From contig OX352773.1 of NCBI GenBank assembly GCA_947095535.1, positions 262,035,590-262,099,589 of the forward strand: a stretch of 64,000 nucleotides of DNA, read 5' to 3'. Below, one piece after another: positions 47,634 to 60,700 of the stretch. The position numbers were made by a program, and so were the translations under genes. The notes under the pieces are model-generated. The model worked only from the letters and a program-made list of their open reading frames with translations. It searched no databases and was not told the origin of the DNA. Origin of the DNA: Poecilobothrus nobilitatus (Eukaryota > Arthropoda > Insecta > Diptera > Dolichopodidae). Position 1 is the first letter of the stretch. The number at the start of each line of letters is the position of its first letter.

Positions 47634-50429
47634 TTATGCCAAATAATCTGAATTTTTAATACAAACATCAGACATTAAAACAGTTTCAACATCTTTTGAT
47701 TCATCTAGATCATTATTTGAACATTTTTTACATTTAAAAAATCTTTTTAAAAATGGTGACATTAATCTTGCATCATATTCATCTGGATCTGTTCTACCAA
47801 ATATCAACATAGATACATTACCAACAAAAACTGCAATAAATGAACCTAATCCGATATACCATAAAAAGGACATATGATGAAATGCTGGACTAACATCTAA
47901 ATTTTCACTAGATATATCTAAATTAATGGATGGTAATGATTTCATTGTATGATTCCTATCAAAATCATAATGGCATTCTTCAATTGAAGTCGGTTTTGTT
48001 GGAAATACTAAAATGCCAGTTGCTATATCAATTTGAGCTTTAATACAAACATAAGCCATAAAAAAAAATGATATTAAGCCTCCAGTTAATGCACTCTATA
48101 TAAGTATATTATAAATATTAAAATTTAAAATAAAATATGTAGGTATAAAAAAAATAAATTATAAAAATTACCTTTGAATTAAGCCATGGCATTAAAAGAC
48201 CCATTAAAAATATACCAAGTAATGGTCCATTTGATACAGAACTTAAAGTGACAGATAATTGTAATACCATTCCTAATTTTTCTACAACAAAAACTAATAG
48301 AATACTTATTATACCAAAAATAACAACACAAGCTCTTAAAAATAATCCGGTTTGTCTTTCAGTTAATTGAAAATTAATATTTGGTTTAAGGAAATCTTCT
48401 AAAAAGATTGCTGATAATGAATTCAAACCAGTTGATAATGAACTTAATGCAGCACTAAATACACCAGCTACAAATAAACCAGGAAGCCCAGGATATTCTG
48501 ATAAAACATCCATTACTAATAATGGTACAAGTTGATCTTTAGCTTTTGCCAGCTTTAAAATAAATCACAATGATTTTAAATGTATGTAAATATTAAATTT
48601 AAAAATATTACCTTTGTGGTAAGTGGATCACATTTATGATATTTTGCAAATATTAACATTCCATTATAAAATGTGCATACATATAAGAAAAGTAATCCAA
48701 TTATAAATATGTATAATGATTTTTTTGCTGCATTTATATTTGGTAATGCTAAAAATCTTTGCATCATTACTTGATTACATGCAATTGATTGTGTCCAAAA
48801 TAATGTACTGCCAATAAAAACTGACCAAATACTTAATCGTACCGATGGATCAAATGTCAATCTGCATTTATTATAATACAATTATTTGTTATGTTTTTTT
48901 TTTTTAATATTTCTTACTCTGGTGCCTCAATACGACCACTATCAAAATTTCTTTTAAAAACTTCAATAAATCCACCTACACCATATGTTCCTTTCAAAAT
49001 AACAATTATAATTGATCCAAACATAACAAAAGTCTGTATTACATCGGTCCATACTACAGCTTTTAGGCCACCCTATAAACAAAATTTAATATTTAAAAAA
49101 AATATACAGGAAAAGGATTTTTTTACCCATATATGCAAATAACAAAAAACAATTTACTCACCACACTAGTATAAAAAATACATACAATACAAACTATTGG
49201 TGTTATTATATGAATATTCACTCCAGTAACTGAAATTAAAAATAAATAAAATCTTTATATAATAATATTAACTTATGTTATGTAATCATTTCTTTGTGAC
49301 ATTAAATCTTTATATAATGTTCGAACGTTCGAACTTTCGATTTTTAAAAAAACAAGTAAACAGATACTAAGTACGTTATAATGTAGATAAATTTTGTATG
49401 CAACAGAAATTAATTGTTAGCTTAAGTCTAACGAATTATAGTGTTATATATAGTTATCAATTCACAAGTTCTCATATGAAAGTTTAAACTTATTACACCG
49501 TTATTAACTTTTGTATACCATAAGCTTTATAATTTCTAGTAAAATTTATATTTAAGCTTACATTAACAAGGCTAACTCTACGCTAGGCTTCATTATGCGT
49601 TGGTCAAAGAAGTGTTCTGACACCTATATCACGAAGCATCTTTTTATTCCGTACGTCAGACTTGAATATACAAGTCAGGTTTAATCTCCATATAGTGATA
49701 TAGAGATTTTCTGCATTGAATCAATCCAAAAAAAAATGTAAGGTTTGCCTTACGTCATTTACGATGGACTGATCCAATTCGTCTTCTTTCTTATGAAGCT
49801 AGACTTTCTCTAATAGATCTCAGTTCCCGACAATCACATTAATTAGTGGCAGACATGCTTTATTTTAAGCATATTATTTGTAGCGATGTTATATCCCCTC
49901 AAATTCGCGAACATATGAGATTTAGGGAAAATCTGATCAATTGGAAATCGGAAAAATCTTTTTAATATTTTACACACCATTGAACAAATTACGGAAGGTT
50001 TGAACTTATAACGCGAATGCTAAGAGATACCAACTCCCTATCTGAGTTTTTTGATGAATAGCATGCATCAATAATCGTAGCATCATATTACGTGATCAAA
50101 GCATGAACCTCGTAGTATTCTGGGGTAAAATATTTTTTAAATTATACTAGATTATTTACTCAACAAATTAACATCCTTATGTCTGATATAAAAATATCTT
50201 TATTGTTAACAACATCTTTATTGCCTTCCATGAAAAATTTTAATATTTACCTTGATTAAATGCCAATGCTGGTACAAATATAACAATTGGAAGCCAAATT
50301 ATCTGTAATAAAAGTTATAGGATAATATAAATGCATATACATATTATATTAAATGTATCTTACCACACTAATTGTAAAAAGGACGGAACCATATAATCGA
50401 ATTTTTTTATCGAATCTTAATTCAAGATA
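47634..50429 (-). CDS. SLC5 symporter unit B, exons 3 to stop (477 aa), no exons 1-2 found
   Basis: Minus-strand exons 50429-50364, 50302-50251, 49229-49162, 49072-48918, 48861-48612, 48552-48172, 48095-47634 join without a frame break. The first six have exactly the sizes of gene A exons 3-8 (66, 52, 68, 155, 250, 381). Seen: YLELRFDKKIR, LPIVIFVPALAFNQ, VTGVNIHIITP, GGLKAVVWTDVIQ, CNQVMMQRFL, CDPLTTK, SAALSSLSTGLNSLSAIFLED, FPTKPTSIEECHYDF and a final TM (LGSFIAVFVGNVSMLIFG). Unlike A, C and D, the last two exons are fused into one (462 bp). The part equivalent to gene A residues 1-140, with the start codon, is not visible in the 1.4 kb before the next unit. It is read as a 3' cassette of a gene starting to the right, or an N-truncated duplicate. 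Confidence 0.85.
49319..49334. repeat. Perfect 16-bp palindrome gttcgaacgttcgaac
   Basis: An exact self-complementary 16-mer in the 1.0-kb intron of unit B, containing TTCGAA twice. It may be a chance or protein-binding site; no supporting context. Confidence 0.7.
49744..49950 (+). mobile_element. LINE relic (Jockey-type RT C-terminus) in an intron of unit B
   Basis: 69 codons in one plus-strand frame with one stop: FALRHLRWTDPIRLLSYEAR, then LSLIDLSS, LVADMLYFKHII, SDVISPQIREHM. This matches the segment LRYALR..WTDPIRLPPYE.R..LI.L, then ADM.F....I.S.., of Jockey-clade LINE polymerases. It is antisense to the SLC5 exons. Confidence 0.85.
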
Positions 50430-50829
50430 CTGAAATTATAATTTAAAGAAAAAAAAACAAATTTATTTTATTTTTAAAGAACTTTTTTTCTAGATAATAA
50501 TTAAATAATAAATATGAAATATCTATATGTTTAAAAAAATACTGATAGTTTTTCTACACTTTATATTTATTTGATTGTAATAGGAAAATAGTGTTTTAAT
50601 TTAATAGTGCTTTTAAAAATTTCGAACAAAATAAATACTACAAAGTTCCTGACTACTTGATTCAAATGTATATGAAACGAATTAATACTAATAAAAATCG
50701 GGTAAACTTCAAACGGGGCATTGCAAAAACTTATATTAATTGTGACTTCCACTAGCAAATAAGTTTTCATGAAAAGTTTTATTATTTACTTTGATTAAAT
50801 TTCAATAATTTGAGGTTATTGGTCTTTGA

Positions 50830-51240
50830 TTTGTAAAAAAACAGAGATCAACAGTAACCAATCTTACAGAAACAGCAGCATCCGCCATTTTAAAAATAAC
50901 GGAAACCGGTTACCAAACCGATATGATTTACACAGACTTAAGCAAAGGATTTGATCTTCTACCTCTTAGAGTGATTCTTTATAAATTTAAAAAATAAAAA
51001 TTTCCCATATAAATTTATTCCCATTATAAATATTAGGATCTATATATTTGAGGATCCATACATTTCAAAATCTGTATAGCCCTAACCCTTGTCCGTTCTA
51101 TTTTTGAATATGCAGACGTAATAATGATATATATACTACCGTCTCCATATTATAAAAATTGAAGCAAAACTTTTTCGATTACATTTCATAGGGCTAACTA
51201 CGGTAAATACGTATTTTAACTTACCCCCTCACTAAAAATA
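50830..51240 (+). mobile_element. LINE relic (Jockey-type reverse transcriptase) between units B and C
   Basis: From 50830 one frame reads FVKKQRSTVTNLTETAAS, then YQTDMIYTDLSKGFDLLP, to a stop at 50997. This is the RST..NL and YTD.SKAFD block of the RT palm (with Gly for Ala). From 51079 it continues ALTLVRSIFEYADVIM, then SPYY, then after a frameshift KIEAKLFRLHFIGL. The order and spacing match Jockey-type LINEs. Decayed, with stops and shifts. Confidence 0.85.
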
Positions 51241-51762
51241 TAAACTTACAACACTTAAAACATACGATGATGCAGAACATAGAGGTAAATTCCTTTCTAA
51301 TATGCGTAATAGTATTATTATAGTAATATATAAAACGAGTTAAGGTGAATTTTCGCTACAACAGCACTTGTCAAAGCGATACCGATGATATAATTTGACA
51401 CTGAAGGACAACGACATCAATGACCATGAACTGATACCGTATCGTAATTAAAAATATCATGTCATCACGTCATCGTTACCGGTATGCTATGTACTCGTAT
51501 ATTTATAAGAAGTCCAAATAAAATTAAACAATTGAAAAGAAAGTAAAAAATTCCATCTTCATTACATATGAATAGGACAACGCGAGCGCAACCATCACGT
51601 ATCGTGTAAATAGAAATACGTTGTCGTCACGGACTGTTGTAGTGGGAATTGAGCTTAAATCTGTATTAGTGTATTTTTATGATGGTATTAAAATTTTATA
51701 TATACCTATTTCTGAGCGGAAAAAAAAGTAAAATAAAAAAAAAATTTTTTTAATAAAGATCA

Positions 51763-51768
51763 TTTATT
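51763..51768 (-). promoter_or_regulatory. Candidate poly(A) signal of unit C
   Basis: AATAAA on the minus strand, about 70 bp after the unit C stop. It supports unit C having its own 3' end. Confidence 0.4.
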
Positions 51769-51837
51769 TTAAAAAATTTGTCTTGTAAATAAAAAAAAAT
51801 ATTAATATAAAAAATCTGTTTTCGATTTTAATCAAAT

Positions 51838-54764
51838 TTAATTCTCATCTTCTATTTTTTGTAACCCCAAAGATTCTTCTTTTGATTTAATCTCTTCTTT
51901 AAATAATCGTTTTTTTAGAAATGGTGCGAATAATTGTGGATTTTTTGTTTTAATATATTTTTCTTTGCCGAATACAAAACTAGCTAAAATACTGCAGAAA
52001 ATTGTTGTTACAGTTCCAGTTGCAGTATAAAACATAAATGACATATGATAAAATGGTTTACCAATTTCCCTTAAATTACAAACAAAAAAAACAAAGTTAT
52101 ATATTATTTTAATAATTTCCCAAATCTACATACTTTAATAGATCTAAGTTAGATTCAGAACTTGCATTGAATGTATAATTATGATTATATTCACAATAAT
52201 CAACTGAAGTTGGTTTCGTTGGAAAAACTAATGTTCCCGCAGCAATATCCATATTAGCTTTTACAGCTATATAGCAAACTAATATATATGAAACAATACC
52301 ACCTGTAAAAGCACTCTGTTTACAATATCAAAAGAAAAAAATTAAAAAACGATTTTGATTTTTACACCTTATTATGAAACGAATTGTGAAGATTTGTACA
52401 TACCTTTCCATTAATCCATGGCATTAACATACCAATTAAAAAAATTCCTAAAATTGGACCATTTGAAACACCAGCAATACTAGCTGATAATTGTAATACC
52501 ATTCCTAATTTTTCAACAATAAATGCTAAATTCATGCAAATAATTCCACAAATTATAACAGTACTTCGCATAACTAAATTTGTTTGAAATCTTGTCAACT
52601 TTTTCTTTTTAAACATTTTAACAAAATCCTCCAAAACTATAGCCGATAATGAATTTAATCCAGTTGATAAAGAACTTAATGCTGCACTAAAAACGGCTGC
52701 AATAAAAAGACCAGGTAAACCAGGAAATGCACCTAAAACATCCATTACTAATAGAGGTACTAATTGATCATTAGCTTTTGCTAACTACAATGATACAAAA
52801 ATAAAAGAAACGTAACTGTTTAAAATTAAAACAAAGTTTTATTCGATCTTACTTTAGTTTTTAATGGATCACAACTGTGATATTTAGCATACAAAATCAA
52901 TCCAGTATAAATCAAACAACTATACAGTACAATAATGCCAATTATGAAAAGAACAAGAGCACGACGTGCTGCTTTTAAATTTGGTAATGATAAAAATCTT
53001 TGCATTAAAATTTGATCTGCACAAATATTTTGTAGCCAATGAATGGTACTGCCAAAGAATACGGACAAAATTGAAAATCTCACAGTATGATCCATTGTTA
53101 AACTAAAATGCATTGGTTTAAGAAATTGAATTAGAATTATAAATTAATCGATTACTTACGTAGGAGCTTCTATTCTTCCACTATCATAACTTTTTGTGAA
53201 AACTACCATAATACCACCAACGTCAATTGTTCCTTTTACAATAATTAAAATTACTGAACCAAACATTACAGCACTTTGAATAACATCAGTCCAAACTACA
53301 GCTTTAATACCACCCTGTAATAAATTAAAGTTTTTTCTTGAAAAAGAATAATAATTAAATAATGTAAATAAATTATGTCAACGGTGTCTTGAAACTTTAC
53401 TCTTATACAGGTGGTTCAGATCTCTTCTTAAAGTATTATTTTTAGGTTATTTCTGGACTGGGCTATAAGAGTTATGTGTACATAATTATGTTATATGTAC
53501 ATAATTATATTATGTATGCGTATTTTGAAATAACGTTTCGTTGATATTCATGATCTGTGAAGTGGTGTAAAAAACACATTAATCCTTTAAAACTTTTTAC
53601 TTTAGAAAATGTGTTTCAACAATGATTTAATATTTGGTAGGCCAGGTACAGGTTTACAGAAATAACATTTAATTTATCAAAAAGTATATCGGTAAAAAAA
53701 AATTCTAAATAGTTAAGCTTATTATCGATCTGCCCAATGGCGTAGTGTAGTCACTGCAAAACTCGCCGACTTTTCAAACCCATGTCATACCCAATAGTAG
53801 TAATGTTATTTTATAATGTAGTTATGAAGGCCTTCATAGTAATTAATGAATGATTGAACAAACGATTCAATAAACTGAAGCTCAGTCAAATGTGAATAAG
53901 AAGCAACTTAATTGTCAATATTCCATGTAGACTCACTCAAAACACTTTTTGCACACGTTTCTATCGTTTTACCAACAAACTAATTAGTTGAGGGAATTTT
54001 TAGTCTGGACGAAAAAATAAATTTTTAACCAAACATTTTGTGGTTGAATGTTCCTCACTTACTGATATAGAGATAATAACCAATCGATACTCTCTGCTTC
54101 TTATATAGGAACTAAAAAGGAAGCAAATTAGGGGAATCTTTAACACAGGTATTTATAACACATGCAACTTATTTGTACTATTGAAAACATTGCTTGTATA
54201 TCTTCACACACAATCACTTAAACAGAGAAAAATAATAAAAAGTGATATGGCTGTAAATCTAATCGACTATTTGAAGTATTCAAAAATCGAATGTTTAAAA
54301 TAAGTGAAAATAAAAAAATTGATCCGTTCTGTCATACGTCACTCTAACAAAAAATTTTTTAATACTTAAGTATTAAGGATTAAGCATTTTTTAAATTGAT
54401 CACTTAAAAATATAAATTCTAAAATACTTACAACACAAGTATAAAAAATACAGACAGTGCTAACAATTGGTGTTATTACGTGTATATTAATCCCTGTAAC
54501 TGTATTAGAAACAAAATAATGAATTAAAATTTTATTTGATACGATTACAGATTACCTTGATTAAAAGCTAAAGCAGGAACATAAATAACAACTGGTAACC
54601 ACATCATCTGTAAATTATTATAAAATTAAAATATTTTGATTATCTTATAATGTGAATATAGATTAATTAAAGACCATTTTGACTCATTTTCTACTTACAA
54701 TTCCAAGAAGACAAAACAGTGATGCAAAAAATCGAATTCTTTTGTCAAATCTCATCTCAAAGTA
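51838..54764 (-). CDS. SLC5 symporter unit C, exons 3 to stop (461 aa), no exons 1-2 found
   Basis: Minus-strand exons 54764-54699, 54607-54556, 54499-54432, 53314-53160, 53102-52853, 52784-52404, 52315-52134, 52069-51838 join in frame. Their sizes and phases equal gene A exons 3-8, followed by two C-terminal exons (182 and 232 bp, phase 2 between them). Seen: YFEMRFDKRIRFFASL, LPVVIYVPALAFNQ, VTGINIHVITP, GGIKAVVWTDVIQ, ADQILMQRFL, CDPLKTK, SAALSSLSTGLNSLSAIVLED, FPTKPTSVDYCEY with NYT and NAS sites, then a last TM and a charged tail. QILMQRF replaces the QVMMQRF of the other three. The first exon opens in phase 0, so it needs an upstream coding exon, and none resembling exons 1-2 lies in the 3.0 kb before unit D. 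All splice sites are intact, which argues against a pseudogene. Confidence 0.85.
53315..54431 (-). other. Unit C intron of 1.1 kb
   Basis: Lies between the 68- and 155-bp exons. AT-rich, with a weak tRNA-like fragment at 53742-53802; nothing else recognised. Confidence 0.7.
53742..53802 (+). repeat. Possible tRNA-like repeat fragment
   Basis: gcccaatggcgtagtgtagt looks like an A-box region, and tttcaaaccc about 35 bases later a B box, flanked by ccaat repeats. Weak; no second copy recognised. Confidence 0.25.
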
Positions 54765-57759
54765 CTAGAATTTACAAAAATAATAATTATTAGAAAAATT
54801 AATAAACAAATGTTTTTTTAAACAATGTTAAAATTTTAATGAATATAAGTAAACATAGAGTAATAACAAATGTAACTCAATAGAAATGTTAATAAGTACG
54901 AAGTTTGTTAATAAATACAAAAATACAAAATACAACAGAAAAAATAGAAAGACAATAGTAAAAACAGAATCAACAAAAAAAAGACAACGTAATGAAAAAA
55001 GTGTTAGCTTACATTGTGAATACAAAACTCCACTTTAACAATTAGTACATAGTGACTTTATCAAACAAAAAATAAAATTAATTTACTCCTTAAAAAAAGC
55101 AATTGTTGTTATAAAAAGCTATCAATTCGAGTCCTACGTTCAACAAAATGATTCCTTACGTTATGAGGTATTTTAAACCAATGCTAATAAAAAAGTAACT
55201 CAATTTTAAAGAAATTATAAAAATTAATTAAAATATAAATTTTTAGAAAGTTTAAATCTGCCGTTCAAATTAAAAACTATGTTTTGATAAAATAAGACTT
55301 AAGCGTTTCTGCTTAGCGTTGCATTGTTTCTGCATTGTTGTAAGAAAATCATTTTAAAAATTGACAAAATATTAAAATGTATTATAGAAATTAAATATGC
55401 AAAATCAGAAAACCGACAAATATTGAAAACCGTATAAATACAATTACATGTTTTTCACTTTGCACGGCAGAAATTCACCATTATCAACCTACATTTTATT
55501 TCCTCATCCTTATTGTTTTCTTCTATCTTCGAAAAAATTGACATTTAAGAATCTTCATTATATAAGTCATATTTTATTAACAGTTTTTTTTTATATGGAT
55601 ATACTGAGGTCCGTCGAAATGGAATAAATTAATCAAAAATTTCACATAACGGTATGCTGAAATCAGAATTTTATTCATGCCTGCAAAACATCATTTTTAT
55701 TTCGAGATTTTGTTTTTTTGTGTATTGCTGTCATCCGTCGAAATGGAAAATGAATGAAAATGAATAAAATTCCTTTCGATACAATTTAGTCATTCGAAAG
55801 CAAGCAGTTATAAAAAGGAAGTGTCATTTAGTACAAAATAATTTTTATAAAAAGAAAAAACGAAAAGATAAATTTTGATAAATTTTCTTTATTTTAAAGT
55901 TATAAAGTAAAAATATTTATTTTAAAATCGATGCATTGTTCAGCGAAAAAAATAATATTTTGAAAACAAAATGTAAGTAAATGTTAGTTAAACAACTAAT
56001 TTTCTACATAAATATTTTAATATATCACTTAGGATTGATCACTTATCATTCGAAAGAATTTTGTTTCCAAACACAAACCCTTTGAAATTTCCGCTTCTTC
56101 TTTTTCCAATTGTTCTAAAGCCGCAGCAAAATTCATCATCGATTTATAAAAATTATTTTAAACATATTTTTCTTTTGAATTATTTCTTTATACTGAACAA
56201 ACAGAAAAAAAATGTCTACTGGATATTAAAAAATATTTTATGAAATATATAACTTTGATATCTGCAAAAAGTGTTTGCAGCCGAATGAACTTCAGTCTTC
56301 AGCATACCAAATTTTTTCATTCGAACAATTTTTTTATCGGACTTCAGCATAACGATATTAATTAATAATCTTAATTTTTATTTTATTTTAATTTAGAAAC
56401 TTTATAATTTCGGAACTCTGTACCTTTTTTTAAAGACGTATTTTTCAACATTTTCAAAAAAATGATTCATTAATGATTTATTAAATATTTATAATTATAT
56501 CTGTTACGTTAAGAAAGATGGGCGCATTAAATTGTTTTAGTAATAAATTTTACTATGTATATGGCATTTCACTTAGTTTTTAAAACTTTTAACTAAATTT
56601 TAAAATTTATATAGTATACATTTATCTTCATATTAATCTAACTCATATGTTACACAAAAAAATTAAATAAAGAATGGGAAAATAAAGAATTATCTTATAA
56701 TTTTACAAAATTAATTTACAGATATATAAATTATATGAAAAAAATCTATTTAAGTTTCATTTAAAATGTTGTTCTAATAAACAAATCATGTATATACTCA
56801 TATGTTCATTTTTTTGCCGGTAGATGGAAAACGACACTATCAACAAAAACACTATCATCAAAAGACACTATAGAGGAATGGAAAGATCACAAGACCTCTA
56901 TATGAGTGTGTGAAATCTAAACCTCTCTAAATGCCACCTTCTTTTTTTAACAAACAAAATAATATGTTATATAACCATTAGTATAGGTGCTAATGTACTG
57001 TTTATTTAAGTGCTTAAATAATAGGATTAAATATTAAAACAAGAATATTTTTATTTAGAGCAGTTAGTTTTAAAAAACTGTTAAACAACAACAACAGTGT
57101 ATAATTTTTTTATCTAAACTACCCATGCATTATATATACATGCTATTATAACTTAAATTTTACCAAATATTAGTTCAATTTCATCTTAATCCTGTAAGGC
57201 CAACCTTATTTTTAATCAATAAAATATCTAATTTTGAACATTTAATTAATGATTGCAATCTAGGATTAAAATTATATTTTATTTTTAACTAAACATTCAA
57301 GACTAAATATCTTTTTAACTTTGAATTACTAAAATATATATTTTTAAAAAGTTACCACCTTCAATGTTCATCAAAATTCAAAGATGATATCAGCAAATTT
57401 GACACTTTTAAGATGAAAATTATTCGCATTTCAAACTTTATTATAAATAAATTTTAAAAATAATTTAAAAAATAAAATAATTAAAATTAAAAAAAAATTT
57501 TTTTTCAAATATTTAATTAAAAATTTTCTTTTACAAAAAAAAAAAAAAAAAATTAATACTAATTAATTACAAAATATTCGAAATAAATTCAATTAAAAAA
57601 AAAAAAAAATTATCTGTTTTTTTAATTTTAAACACATTTAACATTACAGATTTCATTCTGAAGATTTAAATTAAATTATCTAAAGATTCCAATTGAGATT
57701 TTCCTTTTTTTTTTTTTTGCAAATCATTTCAGATTAGATTTTTTGAAATTCTATATCAA
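54765..57759. other. Gap between SLC5 units C and D
   Basis: 3.0 kb with no sequence resembling SLC5 exons 1 or 2 on either strand. It contains recurring cattcgaaag and ccgtcgaaatgga motifs (55608-56330) and copy 2 of a short dispersed motif (56850-56942). Otherwise AT-rich. Confidence 0.7.
56850..56942 (+). repeat. Short dispersed motif, copy 2
   Basis: atcatcaaaagacactatag, gaggaatggaaagatcac and taaatgccaccttc match 10914-11003 in order. Unknown class. Confidence 0.4.
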
Positions 57760-60700
57760 CTAATCATGAAATTTACTTTCACCATTTTTAACATTATTTT
57801 GATGATTTTCAGAATTATCATATGCTTTTATAACTGTTTGCATTTCTTTAATATCTGGTCGTATACTATGATATACTTTATTTTTAATATATTTTCTTAA
57901 AATTGGAGCAACTAATATTGGATCCATATCTTCTGTATTTTGATAACCAAACATAAATGTTGCTATACAACTGCATACAATTGTTGTTAAACAACCACAT
58001 ATTGTATAAAACATATATGACATATGATAAAATGGTTTCTCTAATGTACTAAAAAAAAAAAATATATATATTTTTAAAAAAAATTATTTTATTTTTATTT
58101 AATTTAATTTTAAAAAGTATAAAAGTATTACTCAATAAATTCATCATCCGAATGAATTGGACTTGTATAATTGTGAATATAATGACAACCTTCAACTGAT
58201 GTCGGTTTTGTTGGAAATACTAATTTACCTTTTTTCATGTCAATTTGTGCTCGAATTGCAATGTATCCCATCAAAATAAATGAAATTAAACCACCGAATA
58301 GAGCACTCTGTATATATATTTATAGATAATAATAAAAAAAAAAAATATATATATAAAACTTTGATTTATACGAAGTTCGACTCAATCTAAATACACTTAC
58401 CTTTCCATTAACCCATGGAATTAAAACTCCAACAAAAAATATCCCTAATAACGGTCCATTTGTAAGCGCACCCATAGTAGCTGATAACTGTAACACCATA
58501 CCCAATTGTTCAACAACAAAAACTAAAGCAACACAAATAACACCACATATTACAACAGCAGTTTTCATAAAAATTGCTGTTTGATGTTCTGTTAATGGTT
58601 TCTTTTTATATGGTTTAACAAAATCTTCCAAAAATACCGCTGTTAATGAATTCAAACCAGTTGATAATGAACTTAAAGCAGCACTAAATACACCAGCAAC
58701 AAAAAGACCTGGCATACCCGGAAATATACCTAAGATGTCCATAACTAATAATGGTACCAATTGATCATGTGCTTTAGCTAACTTTTATAACAAGTTTTAA
58801 AAAAAAATTTTATTTTATAACTTTAAAAAAATATATATATACATATTTTTTTAAAATATTAACCTTTGTTTTAAGAGGATCACATTGATGATAATTTGCA
58901 TAAATTAACATTCCATTATAAATACAAAAAGAATATAAAATAATAATACCAATAACAAATATAATTAAGGCATGACGAGCTTTTTTTAAATTAGGTACAG
59001 CTAAAAATCTTTGCATCATAACTTGATTAGCACATGTATTTTGTAACCAATGAAATGTACTACCGAAAAATACAGACCAAACTGAATATCTTGCTGTATG
59101 ATCCATTGTTATGCTTCAAAACAAAAAAAAAAAAATAAATTTATCCGAAAGTATAATTAAAAAAATTAATTTTTATTTGTATAATATTTACTTACTATGG
59201 TGCTTCCAATCTTCCACTACCATAATTAAGACTAATTACTTTATCTAATCCACCAACATTCATAGTACCTTTTACAATTACTAAAATCATTGAACCATAC
59301 ATGACAAAACTTTGTAAAACATCAGTCCATACAACTGCTTTTAAACCACCCTGTATTTAAAATTATTTATTATAAATTAAAATTTGATGTATATATATAT
59401 ATTATATAGATAATATTGTTTTAAAATTTATTAGTTTAAGAGAACAAACAAAAGTGTCTTACGAAAATTTAACAACTTGCCAACATATAAAAGAAGCCCT
59501 ATAAAAGTCTAAGCCCTTTATCAGCAATTCATTTAAACATTTAACATTAAAAAAATCTTTAAAGAAGACAGGTATCATCTAGTAAAATAAAATTTTATTC
59601 GTAGGGTAGCAATACAAAAAATTTGAAGTGTTACCCGATTAATTATGAGGAAATAGATTTTTAATTTAATATTTAATAGTAAAATGGATTTTTATTTTTC
59701 CGAATTATGAAGTTTTTCGGAAAAGTTTATATTAAAAATCCATATAGAAGTGGAAAATATTATCTGTAAAATTGACAAAAAATTTAGCCGAATATTAATA
59801 ACCAAAACATTTTTAAGCGATTAGTATAGTAATTAAAAACGGTTAATATAATTTTCATAAAATCAAAAATTTATCAGTCTTAACGGTATCAGCTCGAAAT
59901 CGAGCCAATTAACTGTAATTATTGCAAATAATTATTTAAATTTAGAACACTTTAAGTTGATGATTGCAACAGTAGAAAAATAAATAAAAAGGTTTAATGT
60001 TGTCGTTCGCTACTGCTTAAAAACGGTTGGCGTTCGCTTCTGTAACTGTTTTATTTTACAGAAAGGCTTCAAGTCTTATTTTAAAGTTTTCTAATAAAAT
60101 TTTTTAACTTATTTTTCTATATTTAATTTTTTTTTCTATATTTGAACTTACCACACAAGTATAAAAGATACAAACAACGCAAACAACTGGTGTAATTATA
60201 TGAATATTAATACCGGTAACTGAGAACAAAAACAAAAAAAATTAATATTATTTTTTTTTAATCATACAATATTATAAAAAAAAAATTGTTTAAGTAAGTG
60301 TTAATAGTTTACCTTGATTAAATGCTAATGCCGGAACGTATATAACAATTGGTAACCATAACATCTAATAAAAATATGTAATTAATAACAGAATGGTAAT
60401 TTCATTTGAACCTAAATAATTGATTTTGATGATTTTTGATTCATTTTTTACCGACCGCATACATTAATGTATAAGGTAGGTATTGTTTTCATACTAAAAA
60501 TGTGTACCCGAGATTTTGGCAAAAATGCACTACTCCGGTGTGGAGAAGGCTGTAAAAAAATTTTCAGCATGATGTCCGTCTGTGTGTGTGTGGGTGCGTG
60601 TGTGTCTGTGGGCACGTGTACAGCTTAAACGACTGAGCGGAATTTTTTGAAATTGCGGAATTTAAGGTTTTAACGTAAATATCTCGGATTGATAAGCTTT

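Larger units (their letters stand above)
50430..51837. other. Gap between SLC5 units B and C
   Basis: This 1.4 kb should hold exons 1-2 of unit B if it were an independent gene, but none is visible. It contains a LINE relic (50830-51240). At 50787-50802, atttactttgattaaat resembles the 3' border of the 52-bp exon (atttaccttgattaaat), possibly a scrap of a duplicated exon. Confidence 0.7.

Noticed and set aside
51838..54764. Unit C as a pseudogene because it lacks a start
   Set aside because: All eight exons are open, splice sites are consensus, and exon sizes are conserved; lack of 5' exons is shared with unit B and better explained by shared upstream exons, though this is unproven.
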